Positions 53,603 to 61,060 of a DNA stretch of 64,000 nucleotides are shown one piece after another. Every line of letters starts with the position of its first letter. Within the stretch, counting starts at the first letter, position 1. The translations under genes and the position numbers were made by a program. Below the pieces are notes generated by a model, which did not search any database, had not been told where the DNA came from, and was given only the letters and a program-made list of their open reading frames with translations. The DNA comes from Streptomyces sp. SCSIO 75703 (GTDB lineage Bacteria; Actinomycetota; Actinomycetes; Streptomycetales; Streptomycetaceae): contig NZ_CP144555.1 in the NCBI RefSeq assembly GCF_036607905.1, forward strand, positions 5,084,001-5,148,000. The letters are read 5' to 3'.

Positions 53603-54697
53603 GTGCATGTCGTACTCGCCGGCGGAGGAACCGCGGGCCACATCGAGCCCGCGCTCGCCCTCGCGGACGCCCTGCGCAGGCAGGACCCGACCGTGGGCAT
53701 CACGGCCCTGGGCACGGAACGCGGCCTGGAGACCCGGCTCGTGCCCGAGCGCGGCTACGAGCTGGCCCTGATCCCGGCCGTACCGCTGCCCCGCAAGCCC
53801 ACGCCCGAGCTGATCACCGTCCCGGGCCGGCTGCGCGGCACCATCAAGGCCACCGAGCAGATCCTGGAGCGCACCAAGGCGGACGCCGTGGTCGGCTTCG
53901 GCGGCTACGTCGCGCTGCCCGGGTACCTCGCGGCCAAGCGGCTCGGCGTGCCGATCATCGTGCACGAGGCCAACGCCCGCCCCGGCCTCGCCAACAAGAT
54001 CGGTTCGCGCTACGCCAGCCAGGTCGCCGTCTCCACCCCGGACAGCAAGCTGCGCGACGCCCGGTACATCGGCATCCCGCTGCGCCGCGCCATCGCCACC
54101 CTCGACCGCGCCGCGGTGCGCCCCGAGGCCCGCGCCGCCTTCGGGCTCGACCCCAACCTGCCGACGCTGCTGGTCTCCGGCGGCTCGCAGGGTGCCCGGC
54201 GGCTCAACGAGGTGGTCCAGCAGGTCGCCCCGTGGCTCCAGCAGGCGGGCATCCAGATCCTGCACGCGGTCGGCCCCAAGAACGAACTGCCGCAGGTCCA
54301 GCAGATGCCGGGGATGCCCCCGTACCTCCCGGTAAGTTACCTGGACCGGATGGACCTCGCGTACGCCGCGGCCGACATGATGCTCTGCCGCGCGGGCGCG
54401 ATGACCGTGGCCGAACTCTCCGCCGTCGGGCTCCCGGCCGCCTACGTCCCGCTGCCCATCGGCAACGGCGAACAGCGGCTCAACGCCCAGCCGGTGGTCA
54501 AGGCCGGCGGCGGACTGCTGGTCGACGACGCGGAACTGACGCCCGAGTGGCTGCAGCAGAACGTCCTGCCCGTGCTCGCCGACCCTCACCGGCTGTACGA
54601 GATGTCCCGCGCCGCCGCCGAGTTCGGCCGCCGGGACGCCGACGACCTCCTCGTCGGCATGGTGTACGAGGCGATCGCCGCCCGTGCGCATCGCTAG
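53603..54697 (+). CDS. murG: lipid II synthase MurG
   Basis: Adds GlcNAc from UDP-GlcNAc to lipid I, forming lipid II on the inner face of the membrane. The 364-residue GT-B enzyme shows HVVLAGGGTAGHIEPALALAD at the start, GFGGYVALPGYLAA, VHEANARPG, SGGSQGARRLNEVV and the C-terminal CRAGAMTVAELSAVGLPAAYVPLP. GTG start 6 bp after the ftsW stop. Confidence 0.95.
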   Translation: MHVVLAGGGTAGHIEPALALADALRRQDPTVGITALGTERGLETRLVPERGYELALIPAVPLPRKPTPELITVPGRLRGTIKATEQILERTKADAVVGFGGYVALPGYLAAKRLGVPIIVHEANARPGLANKIGSRYASQVAVSTPDSKLRDARYIGIPLRRAIATLDRAAVRPEARAAFGLDPNLPTLLVSGGSQGARRLNEVVQQVAPWLQQAGIQILHAVGPKNELPQVQQMPGMPPYLPVSYLDRMDLAYAAADMMLCRAGAMTVAELSAVGLPAAYVPLPIGNGEQRLNAQPVVKAGGGLLVDDAELTPEWLQQNVLPVLADPHRLYEMSRAAAEFGRRDADDLLVGMVYEAIAARAHR

Positions 54698-54722
54698 GGA
54701 CGGATGACGGAAGGCAGGGAGC

Positions 54723-55517
54723 GTGGCCGGAACGACCACCGCCGAACGCGGTGAACGCCGACGGGAGTCGTCCGGCCCGCCCCCCGCGGGGCGTTTCCGG
54801 CGGCCCCGGCTCCGTACGATCATCATCTCGGTGGCCGGCCTCGTGCTCGCCACCGGCGCGGCCGTCTGGCTGCTCTACGGTTCACACTGGCTGCGGGTGG
54901 AACGCGTGTCGGTCTCCGGCACCCGTGTGCTGACCCCCGCAGAGGTCCGCGAGGCGGCCGACGTGCCCCTCGGCGACCCGCTGGTCTCCGTCGACACCGG
55001 CGCCCTCGCCGCACGCCTCGGCCGCGAACTGCCCCGCATCGACACGGTCGACGTGGAGCGCTCCTGGCCGGACGGCATCGTGCTGAGGGTGACGGAGCGT
55101 ACTCCCGTCCTGGTGGTGCGCAAGGGCGCCGAGTTCGTCGAGGTGGACGACGACGGCGTCCGCTACGCCACAGTGCCCCGGGCCCCGAAGGGCGTGCCGG
55201 TGCTGCGGCTCGAACCCGCCCGGTCCGGCCCGGCCGCCGCCAGCGTGCGCCGCTTCGGCGAGGACCGGCTGGTGCGCGAGGCGGTGCGGGTCGCCCGCCG
55301 CGTCCCGAAGCCCGTCGCCCGGGTGACCCGCGAGATCACCGTCCGTTCCTTCGACGACATCGCGCTGGAGCTGACCGACGACCGGACGGTGACGTGGGGA
55401 AGTGGTGAACTCGGTGAAGACAAGGCCCGGGTGCTCACCGCTCTCATGAAAGCGGCCCCGGACGCACGTCACTTCGACGTGAGTGTGCCCACCGCCCCGG
55501 CGTCATCGGCGAGTTGA
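54723..55517 (+). CDS. ftsQ: cell division protein FtsQ
   Basis: Bitopic divisome scaffold that links early and late division proteins. The 264-residue protein has a basic cytosolic tail (~33 residues), one helix (about 34-52), a POTRA domain beginning HWLRVERVSVSGTRVLTPAEVREAA and a beta-domain with FVEVDDDGV and PVLRL. GTG start with AGGGAG 3 nt upstream. A 287-bp gap with the ftsZ promoters follows. Confidence 0.93.
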   Translation: MAGTTTAERGERRRESSGPPPAGRFRRPRLRTIIISVAGLVLATGAAVWLLYGSHWLRVERVSVSGTRVLTPAEVREAADVPLGDPLVSVDTGALAARLGRELPRIDTVDVERSWPDGIVLRVTERTPVLVVRKGAEFVEVDDDGVRYATVPRAPKGVPVLRLEPARSGPAAASVRRFGEDRLVREAVRVARRVPKPVARVTREITVRSFDDIALELTDDRTVTWGSGELGEDKARVLTALMKAAPDARHFDVSVPTAPASSAS

Positions 55518-55804
55518 CGGGCATATGTGCAGGCCAGCACCCTGGCTGGGCAGCGCTACGGCTGATCACATAGGGTGAAAAGAAAAAAGGGAGGTTCGGC
55601 GTGTTCGTTGAACGCGCGCCGCTTGTCGACTTAGTGTCCTGTTCGGAAGACTCCAAGGAGCGGACACACTGGTAACCCTAAACTTGAGCTTTAGGGTTCG
55701 GGTCGGGGCTACGGACCGTCCCATCGGCATCAGTCGTCGGGTCGCGGAGCGGCAGTGCTCCGGCCGATCCGGCGACACGTAACTCGAGGCGAGAGGCCTT
55801 CGAC
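55518..55804 (+). promoter_or_regulatory. ftsZ promoter region
   Basis: In S. coelicolor this ftsQ-ftsZ gap carries several ftsZ promoters, one needed for sporulation septation. Seen here: TTGAAC (55608-55613), 18 bp, TAGTGT (55632-55637); an A-rich stretch 55577-55590; GACAC at 55663-55667, the WhiA core; and a 9-bp inverted repeat AACCCTAAA/TTTAGGGTT at 55674-55698. WhiA/WhiB control is established in related species, not shown here. Confidence 0.75.
55674..55698. repeat. inverted repeat before ftsZ
   Basis: Perfect 9-bp arms AACCCTAAA (55674-55682) and TTTAGGGTT (55690-55698) around CTTGAGC. It is unusually A+T-rich for this genome and lies about 107 bp before ftsZ. It could be an operator or a leader hairpin. 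Confidence 0.6.
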
Positions 55805-57007
55805 GTGGCAGCACCGCAGAACTACCTCGCAGTCATCAAAGTCATCGGTGTCGGCGGCGGTGGTGTCAATGCCATCAACCGGATGATCGAGGTCGGTCTC
55901 AAGGGCGTCGAGTTCATCGCCATCAACACGGACGCGCAAGCTCTGTTGATGAGCGACGCCGACGTCAAGCTGGACGTCGGCCGCGAACTCACCCGCGGAC
56001 TCGGCGCCGGAGCGAACCCGGCCGTCGGACGCAAGGCGGCCGAGGACCACCGCGAGGAGATCGAGGAGGTCCTCAAGGGGGCCGACATGGTCTTCGTGAC
56101 AGCCGGTGAAGGCGGCGGCACCGGCACCGGCGGGGCGCCCGTCGTGGCCAACATCGCCCGTTCGCTGGGCGCCCTCACCATCGGCGTGGTCACCCGCCCG
56201 TTCACCTTCGAGGGACGGCGCCGCGCCAACCAGGCCGAGGACGGCATCGCCGAACTCCGCGAAGAGGTCGACACCCTCATCGTCATCCCCAACGACCGGC
56301 TTCTGTCCATCTCGGACCGTCAGGTCAGCGTGCTCGACGCCTTCAAGTCCGCGGACCAGGTGCTGCTCTCCGGTGTGCAGGGCATCACCGACCTCATCAC
56401 CACCCCCGGCCTGATCAACCTGGACTTCGCCGACGTCAAGTCGGTCATGTCCGAGGCCGGTTCGGCCCTCATGGGCATCGGCTCGGCCCGCGGCGACGAC
56501 CGCGCGGTGGCCGCGGCCGAGATGGCGATCTCCTCGCCGCTGCTGGAGGCGTCCATCGACGGCGCCCGGGGCGTGCTCCTCTCCATCTCCGGCGGCTCCG
56601 ACCTCGGCCTGTTCGAGATCAACGAGGCCGCCCAGCTCGTCAGCGAGGCCGCCCACCCCGAGGCCAACATCATCTTCGGCGCGGTCATCGACGACGCCCT
56701 CGGCGACGAGGTGCGGGTCACCGTGATCGCCGCCGGCTTCGACGGGGGCCAGCCCCCCGCCAAGCGGGACAACGTCCTCGGCTCCTCCTCCGCCAAGCGC
56801 GAGGAGCAGCCCGCCCCGGTCCGGCAGCCCGAGAGCCGCCCCACCTTCGGCTCGCTCGGCAGCGTCAAGCCCAAGGAGGACCCGGAGCCGGTCGTGCCGG
56901 AGCCGGTCGACGACCTCCCGCCGCTGACCGCCCCGCCCGTGCCGCCCTCCCGTACCTACTCGGACAGCGCGGCCGAGGAACTGGACGTGCCGGACTTCCT
57001 GAAGTGA
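55805..57007 (+). CDS. ftsZ: cell division GTPase FtsZ
   Basis: Tubulin-like GTPase that assembles into Z-rings for sporulation septa and cross-walls. The 400-residue protein has the GTP loop EGGGTGTGGAP, IGVGGGGVNAINRM, NDRLL and the T7 region. The variable C-terminal linker (about 315-385) is Pro/Glu-rich and ends in a conserved tail EELDVPDFLK, where SepF and FtsA-type partners bind. GTG start with GAGAGG 8 nt upstream. Overlaps the next gene by 4 bp. Confidence 0.97.
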   Translation: MAAPQNYLAVIKVIGVGGGGVNAINRMIEVGLKGVEFIAINTDAQALLMSDADVKLDVGRELTRGLGAGANPAVGRKAAEDHREEIEEVLKGADMVFVTAGEGGGTGTGGAPVVANIARSLGALTIGVVTRPFTFEGRRRANQAEDGIAELREEVDTLIVIPNDRLLSISDRQVSVLDAFKSADQVLLSGVQGITDLITTPGLINLDFADVKSVMSEAGSALMGIGSARGDDRAVAAAEMAISSPLLEASIDGARGVLLSISGGSDLGLFEINEAAQLVSEAAHPEANIIFGAVIDDALGDEVRVTVIAAGFDGGQPPAKRDNVLGSSSAKREEQPAPVRQPESRPTFGSLGSVKPKEDPEPVVPEPVDDLPPLTAPPVPPSRTYSDSAAEELDVPDFLK

Positions 57008-57732
57008 TAGGACAGCGTGACACCGTGAACGGCGCGCACTTCGGCTTCACCGACCGGTGGGGCGGAGTGAGCGCCGTTCCGCACGAGGAGCTGAATCTCG
57101 GCGGCGCGGTCGGCGACGACCCCGCCGCCGTCCTGGCCAACCGGCGGCTCGCCGCCGGGGCGCTGGGCCTGGACGCCGGCCGGGTGGTCTGGATGGACCA
57201 GGTGCACGGCGCCGACGTGGCCGTGGTCGACGGCCCCTGGGGGGACCGGCCGGTCCCCCCGGCCGACGCGGTCGTCACCGCCCGGCGCGGACTCCCGCTC
57301 GCCGTCCTCACCGCCGACTGCGTGCCCGTCCTGCTCGCCGACCCGGTCGCGGGCGTCGCCGGCGCGGCGCACGCGGGCCGGCCCGGCATGGCCGCCGGGG
57401 TGGTCCCCGCCACCGTACGGGCCATGACCGGCCTCGGCGCCGACCCCGCCCGGATCGTCGCCCGCACCGGACCCGCCGTCTGCGGACGGTGCTACGAGGT
57501 GCCGGCGGCGATGCGCGACGAGGTCGCCGGGACGGAGCCGGCCGCGTACGCCGAGACCAGTTGGGGGACACCGGCCGTCGACGTGTGCGCCGGAGTGCAC
57601 GCGCAACTGGAGCGCCTCGGCGTGCGCGACCGTACGCGCTCCCCGGTGTGCACCCGGGAGTCGCACGACCACTTCTCGTACCGCCGCGACCGGGTCACCG
57701 GACGGCTCGCGGGCTATGTCTGGCTGGACTGA
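57004..57732 (+). CDS. pgeF: PgeF/YlmD laccase-domain protein
   Basis: Multicopper-oxidase-fold protein of the YfiH/YlmD family, now called peptidoglycan editing factor, which has amidase activity toward wrongly built precursors in E. coli. The 242-residue protein has the conserved WMDQVHGADV, AVLTADCVPVLLAD, AAHAGRPGM and PAVCGRCYEV metal-ligand motifs. GTG 57004 overlaps ftsZ; GTG 57025 is possible. The place right after ftsZ is conserved in Gram-positive bacteria. Confidence 0.9.
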   Translation: MIGQRDTVNGAHFGFTDRWGGVSAVPHEELNLGGAVGDDPAAVLANRRLAAGALGLDAGRVVWMDQVHGADVAVVDGPWGDRPVPPADAVVTARRGLPLAVLTADCVPVLLADPVAGVAGAAHAGRPGMAAGVVPATVRAMTGLGADPARIVARTGPAVCGRCYEVPAAMRDEVAGTEPAAYAETSWGTPAVDVCAGVHAQLERLGVRDRTRSPVCTRESHDHFSYRRDRVTGRLAGYVWLD

Positions 57733-57738
57733 TGGGGC

Positions 57739-58458
57739 ATGACGGACCGTAAGCACGAAATCGCCACGAATCTGACGGCAGTCGAGGGGCGCATCGCCGC
57801 GGCGTGCGCCGCCGCCGGCCGACGCCGCGACGAGGTGACCCTCATCGTGGTCACCAAGACCTACCCTGCCGAGGACGTGCGCGTCCTGTCCGGGCTCGGC
57901 GTGCGCCACGTCGCCGAGAACCGCGACCAGGACGCGGCGCCCAAGGCGGCGGCCTGCGCGGACCTTCCGCTCTCCTGGCACTTCGTCGGGCAGTTGCAGA
58001 CGAACAAGGTGCGTTCCGTGGTCGGTTACGCCGACGTCGTGCAGTCTGTCGACCGGGGGCGGCTGGTGACCGCCCTCTCGCGCGAGGCGGTGCGGGCCGG
58101 CCGCGAGGTGGGCTGCCTGCTCCAGGTCGCCCTCGACGCGGGGGCGAGCGGACGCGGCGAGCGCGGCGGCGTGGCGCCCTCGGGCGTCGCGGAGTTGGCC
58201 GACCTGGTCGCCGGGGCCGAGGGGCTGCGGCTGGACGGCCTGATGACGGTCGCGCCGCTCACCGGGGAGTATGCCGGACGTCAACGCGCGGCCTTCGATC
58301 ACCTCATGGATTTGTCGACCGACCTGCGCCGGACCCATCCGGCTGCGAACATGGTCTCCGCAGGGATGAGTGCGGACCTCGAGGACGCCGTGGCGGCCGG
58401 AGCGACACATGTGCGCGTCGGTACGGCGGTACTCGGAGTCCGCCCCGGGCTCGGGTAA
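57739..58458 (+). CDS. ylmE: PLP homeostasis protein YlmE (YggS family)
   Basis: PLP-binding TIM barrel that helps balance the B6 pool and, in Streptomyces, supports sporulation septation when lost together with SepF-related functions. The 239-residue protein has the Schiff-base Lys in VVTKTYP, GENR-like VAENRDQD, HFVGQLQTNKV and MSAGMSADLEDAVAAGATHVRVG near the end. Its stop lies 129 bp before sepF. Confidence 0.9.
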   Translation: MTDRKHEIATNLTAVEGRIAAACAAAGRRRDEVTLIVVTKTYPAEDVRVLSGLGVRHVAENRDQDAAPKAAACADLPLSWHFVGQLQTNKVRSVVGYADVVQSVDRGRLVTALSREAVRAGREVGCLLQVALDAGASGRGERGGVAPSGVAELADLVAGAEGLRLDGLMTVAPLTGEYAGRQRAAFDHLMDLSTDLRRTHPAANMVSAGMSADLEDAVAAGATHVRVGTAVLGVRPGLG

Positions 58459-58587
58459 CGTCGCCAAGAAGTCGGACCACAGTAGAAAATATGGTCATTA
58501 CCGTCGAAAGGCGGAGGCAACGACCTCGTGGATCGCGGGCACTTGGCAGTCGTCAGCCGATCCACCACAGAGCGGAGGACTCAGAGC

Positions 58588-59229
58588 ATGGCCGGCGCGA
58601 TGCGCAAGATGGCGGTCTACCTCGGCCTCGTGGAGGACGATGGGTACGACGGCCGGGGATTCGACCCCGACGACGACTTCGAACCGGAACTCGACCCCGA
58701 GCCCGAGCGGGACCACCGGCGGCACGAGCCGCCTCACCAGTCGCACGGATCACACCAGCCCCAGCGGGACGAAGAGGTGCGCGTCGTGCAACCTCCGGCC
58801 CAGCGCGAGCCGGTGCCCCGATCCGCTTCGCTCGGGGCGGAATCCAGCCGTCCGGCGCGCATCGCGCCCGTGGCGTCCATCACACAAGAACGCGCAAGCC
58901 TGGAAAAGAGCGCACCCGTCATCATGCCCAAGGTCGTGTCGGAACGAGAGCCCTACCGGATCACCACCCTTCACCCGCGGACCTACAACGAGGCCCGTAC
59001 CATCGGGGAACACTTCCGTGAGGGCACGCCGGTGATCATGAATCTGACTGAGATGGATGACACAGACGCGAAGCGACTTGTCGACTTTGCGGCGGGTTTG
59101 GTGTTTGGTCTTCACGGCAGTATCGAGCGGGTGACGCAGAAGGTGTTCCTGTTGTCGCCTGCTAACGTCGATGTCACGGCGGAGGACAAGGCCCGTATCG
59201 CAGAGGGCGGGTTCTTCAACCAGAGCTGA
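58588..59229 (+). CDS. sepF: Z-ring anchor SepF
   Basis: Anchors and stacks FtsZ filaments at the membrane. The 213-residue protein has the N-terminal amphipathic membrane helix (MRKMAVYLGL), a long acidic, Glu/Asp/Pro/Gln-rich linker, and the C-terminal beta/alpha core (PYRITTLHPRTYNEARTIGEHF...VIMNLTEMDD, GLVFGLHGSIERV, FLLSPANV). GCGGAGG lies 9 nt before the ATG. Partners with FtsZ and, in actinobacteria, replaces FtsA. Confidence 0.95.
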   Translation: MAGAMRKMAVYLGLVEDDGYDGRGFDPDDDFEPELDPEPERDHRRHEPPHQSHGSHQPQRDEEVRVVQPPAQREPVPRSASLGAESSRPARIAPVASITQERASLEKSAPVIMPKVVSEREPYRITTLHPRTYNEARTIGEHFREGTPVIMNLTEMDDTDAKRLVDFAAGLVFGLHGSIERVTQKVFLLSPANVDVTAEDKARIAEGGFFNQS

Positions 59230-59301
59230 GACGCAGCACCGGTGAGCGCGGGCCCGAGGACGGGTCCGGGGGATGGTTCAGGGGAGAGGGAAGCCCAGGT
59301 C

Positions 59302-59586
59302 ATGAGCGTGGTCTTGGATGTCGTCTACATCGCGCTGATGTGCTTCCTCATCGTGCTCATCTTCCGGTTGGTCATGGACTACGTCTTCCAGTTCGCCCGC
59401 TCGTGGCATCCCGGCAAGGCGATGGTGGTCGTTCTGGAGGCCACCTACACTGTCACCGATCCACCGTTGAAGCTTCTGCGGCGGTTCATTCCGCCGTTGC
59501 GTCTCGGGGGCGTGGCGCTCGACCTGTCCTTCTTCGTGCTGATGATCATCGTTTACATCCTGATCTCGATCGTGAGCCGGCTGTGA
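59302..59586 (+). CDS. ylmG: YggT/YlmG-family membrane protein
   Basis: A 94-residue membrane protein of the YggT/YlmG family with two helices (about residues 5-25 and 67-90) around the conserved PPLKLLRRFIPPLRLGGVALD. Its role is unknown, but it always sits with sepF and divIVA and is thought to affect division or osmotic balance. The ATG is chosen by the family start; the frame extends further upstream. Confidence 0.9.
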   Translation: MSVVLDVVYIALMCFLIVLIFRLVMDYVFQFARSWHPGKAMVVVLEATYTVTDPPLKLLRRFIPPLRLGGVALDLSFFVLMIIVYILISIVSRL

Positions 59587-59641
59587 ACGATGAGAGAGAT
59601 GCGGGCTTGCCGAATGCCGACGACTACGTTGAGGTGAAGAG

Positions 59642-60847
59642 ATGCCGTTGACCCCTGAGGACGTGCGGAACAAGCAGTTCACGACCGTCCGCCTCCGAGA
59701 AGGCTATGACGAGGACGAGGTCGATGCCTTCCTCGACGAGGTCGAAGCCGAACTGACCCGGCTGCTCCGCGAGAACGAGGACCTGCGGGCCAAGCTGGCC
59801 GCGGCCACGCGCGCGGCCGCGCAGAACCAGCAGAACATGCGCAAGCCCCCCGAGCCGCCCCAGGATCAGCAGCATCAGCAGCACCCACCCCAGCAGGGGA
59901 TGCCTCCGCAGCAGCAGGGCATGCGAGGCCCCGGCGCTCCGGTGCCCGCCGGCATATCGGGCCCGCCGCAGCAGCAGATGGGCGGCCCCATGGGAGGCCC
60001 GCCCCAGCTGCCGAGCGGTGCGCCGCAGCTGCCCGCCGGTCCCGGTGGGCAGGGCGGTCCGCAGGGCCCCGGTCCGATGGGCCAGGGTCCGGGTCCGATG
60101 GGTCAGGGTCCCGGTCCCATGGGTCAGGGTCCCGGTCCGATGGGCCAGGGTCCGATGCAGGGTCAGATGGGCCCCGGTCCGATGGGCATGGGCGGCCCGC
60201 AGGGTCCCGGCGGCCCGGGTGGCCCCGGCATGCCCGGTCAGGGCCCCGGCGGCGACAGCGCCGCCCGTGTCCTCTCGCTGGCCCAGCAGACCGCCGACCA
60301 GGCGATCGCCGAGGCCCGCTCCGAGGCCAACAAGATCGTGGGCGAGGCGCGTTCGCGGGCCGAGGGCCTGGAGCGGGACGCCCGTGCCAAGGCCGACGCC
60401 CTGGAGCGGGACGCGCAGGAGAAGCACCGCGTCGCGATGGGCTCCCTGGAGTCCGCCCGCGCCACGCTGGAGCGCAAGGTCGAGGACCTGCGCGGCTTCG
60501 AGCGCGAGTACCGCACGCGGCTGAAGTCCTACCTGGAGTCGCAGCTCCGCCAGCTGGAGACCCAGGCCGACGACTCGCTGGCCCCGCCGCGGACCCCGGC
60601 GGCGGCGTCCCTGCCGCCGTCCCCGGCGCCCTCGATGGCACCGGCCGGCGCGAGTGCCCCGTCCTACGGCGGCAACCCGTCGATGGGTGGCGGCCCGAAC
60701 CCGGGCGGTCCGTCCTACGGCGGCCAGCAGCAGATGTCGCCGGCGATGACCCAGCCGATGGCGCCGGTGCGTCCGCAGGGCCCCTCGCCGATGGGCCAGG
60801 CGCCGTCTCCGATGCGCGGTTTCCTGATCGACGAGGACGACAACTGA
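59642..60847 (+). CDS. divIVA: polar growth protein DivIVA
   Basis: Coiled-coil scaffold that marks hyphal tips and directs polar wall synthesis, essential in Streptomyces. The 401-residue protein has the DivIVA N-terminal domain (MPLTPEDVRNKQFTTVRLRE...DEVEAEL), a first coiled coil, a long Gln/Pro/Gly/Met-rich insert (about 75-195) with a 21-bp repeat, a second coiled coil (about 205-305), and a Pro/Gly-rich tail ending FLIDEDDN. GGTGAAGAG precedes the ATG. Confidence 0.96.
   Translation: MPLTPEDVRNKQFTTVRLREGYDEDEVDAFLDEVEAELTRLLRENEDLRAKLAAATRAAAQNQQNMRKPPEPPQDQQHQQHPPQQGMPPQQQGMRGPGAPVPAGISGPPQQQMGGPMGGPPQLPSGAPQLPAGPGGQGGPQGPGPMGQGPGPMGQGPGPMGQGPGPMGQGPMQGQMGPGPMGMGGPQGPGGPGGPGMPGQGPGGDSAARVLSLAQQTADQAIAEARSEANKIVGEARSRAEGLERDARAKADALERDAQEKHRVAMGSLESARATLERKVEDLRGFEREYRTRLKSYLESQLRQLETQADDSLAPPRTPAAASLPPSPAPSMAPAGASAPSYGGNPSMGGGPNPGGPSYGGQQQMSPAMTQPMAPVRPQGPSPMGQAPSPMRGFLIDEDDN
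60071..60154 (+). repeat. 21-bp tandem repeat in divIVA
   Basis: Four near-identical units of GGTCCGATGGGCCAGGGTCC-type 21-mers at 60071, 60092, 60113 and 60134, encoding repeated GPMGQGP units in the DivIVA insert. Copy number could vary between strains. Confidence 0.85.
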
Positions 60848-60892
60848 CGGTTCTCGTGACCGGTAGTACGGCCTAGCGGCCGGCGGCGTTCA

Positions 60893-60926
60893 GAGCGGGC
60901 CCCGGGTGACCACCCGGGGCCCGCTC
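60893..60926. terminator. terminator after divIVA
   Basis: 15-bp perfect stem, arms 60893-60907 and 60912-60926, 4-nt loop GACC, 46 bp after the divIVA stop. It would end the dcw transcript. Confidence 0.85.
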
Positions 60927-60983
60927 GCGTGCCCGGGGCCGTGTCCTTCCGGGGGCCGCGGGCAGGCGGGAGCCGTGACGCGC

Positions 60984-61027
60984 GAGGGCCCGGCCTCCCC
61001 CCACCGAAGGGGGGAGGCCGGGCCCTC
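60984..61027. terminator. terminator at ileS end
   Basis: 19-bp perfect stem, arms 60984-61002 and 61009-61027, loop ACCGAA, 34 bp past the ileS stop on the minus strand. The two hairpins seal both sides of the divIVA-ileS convergent junction. Confidence 0.85.
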
Positions 61028-61060
61028 GTCGTGTCCCGGGTGCGGGGCCCGGCAGGCGGA

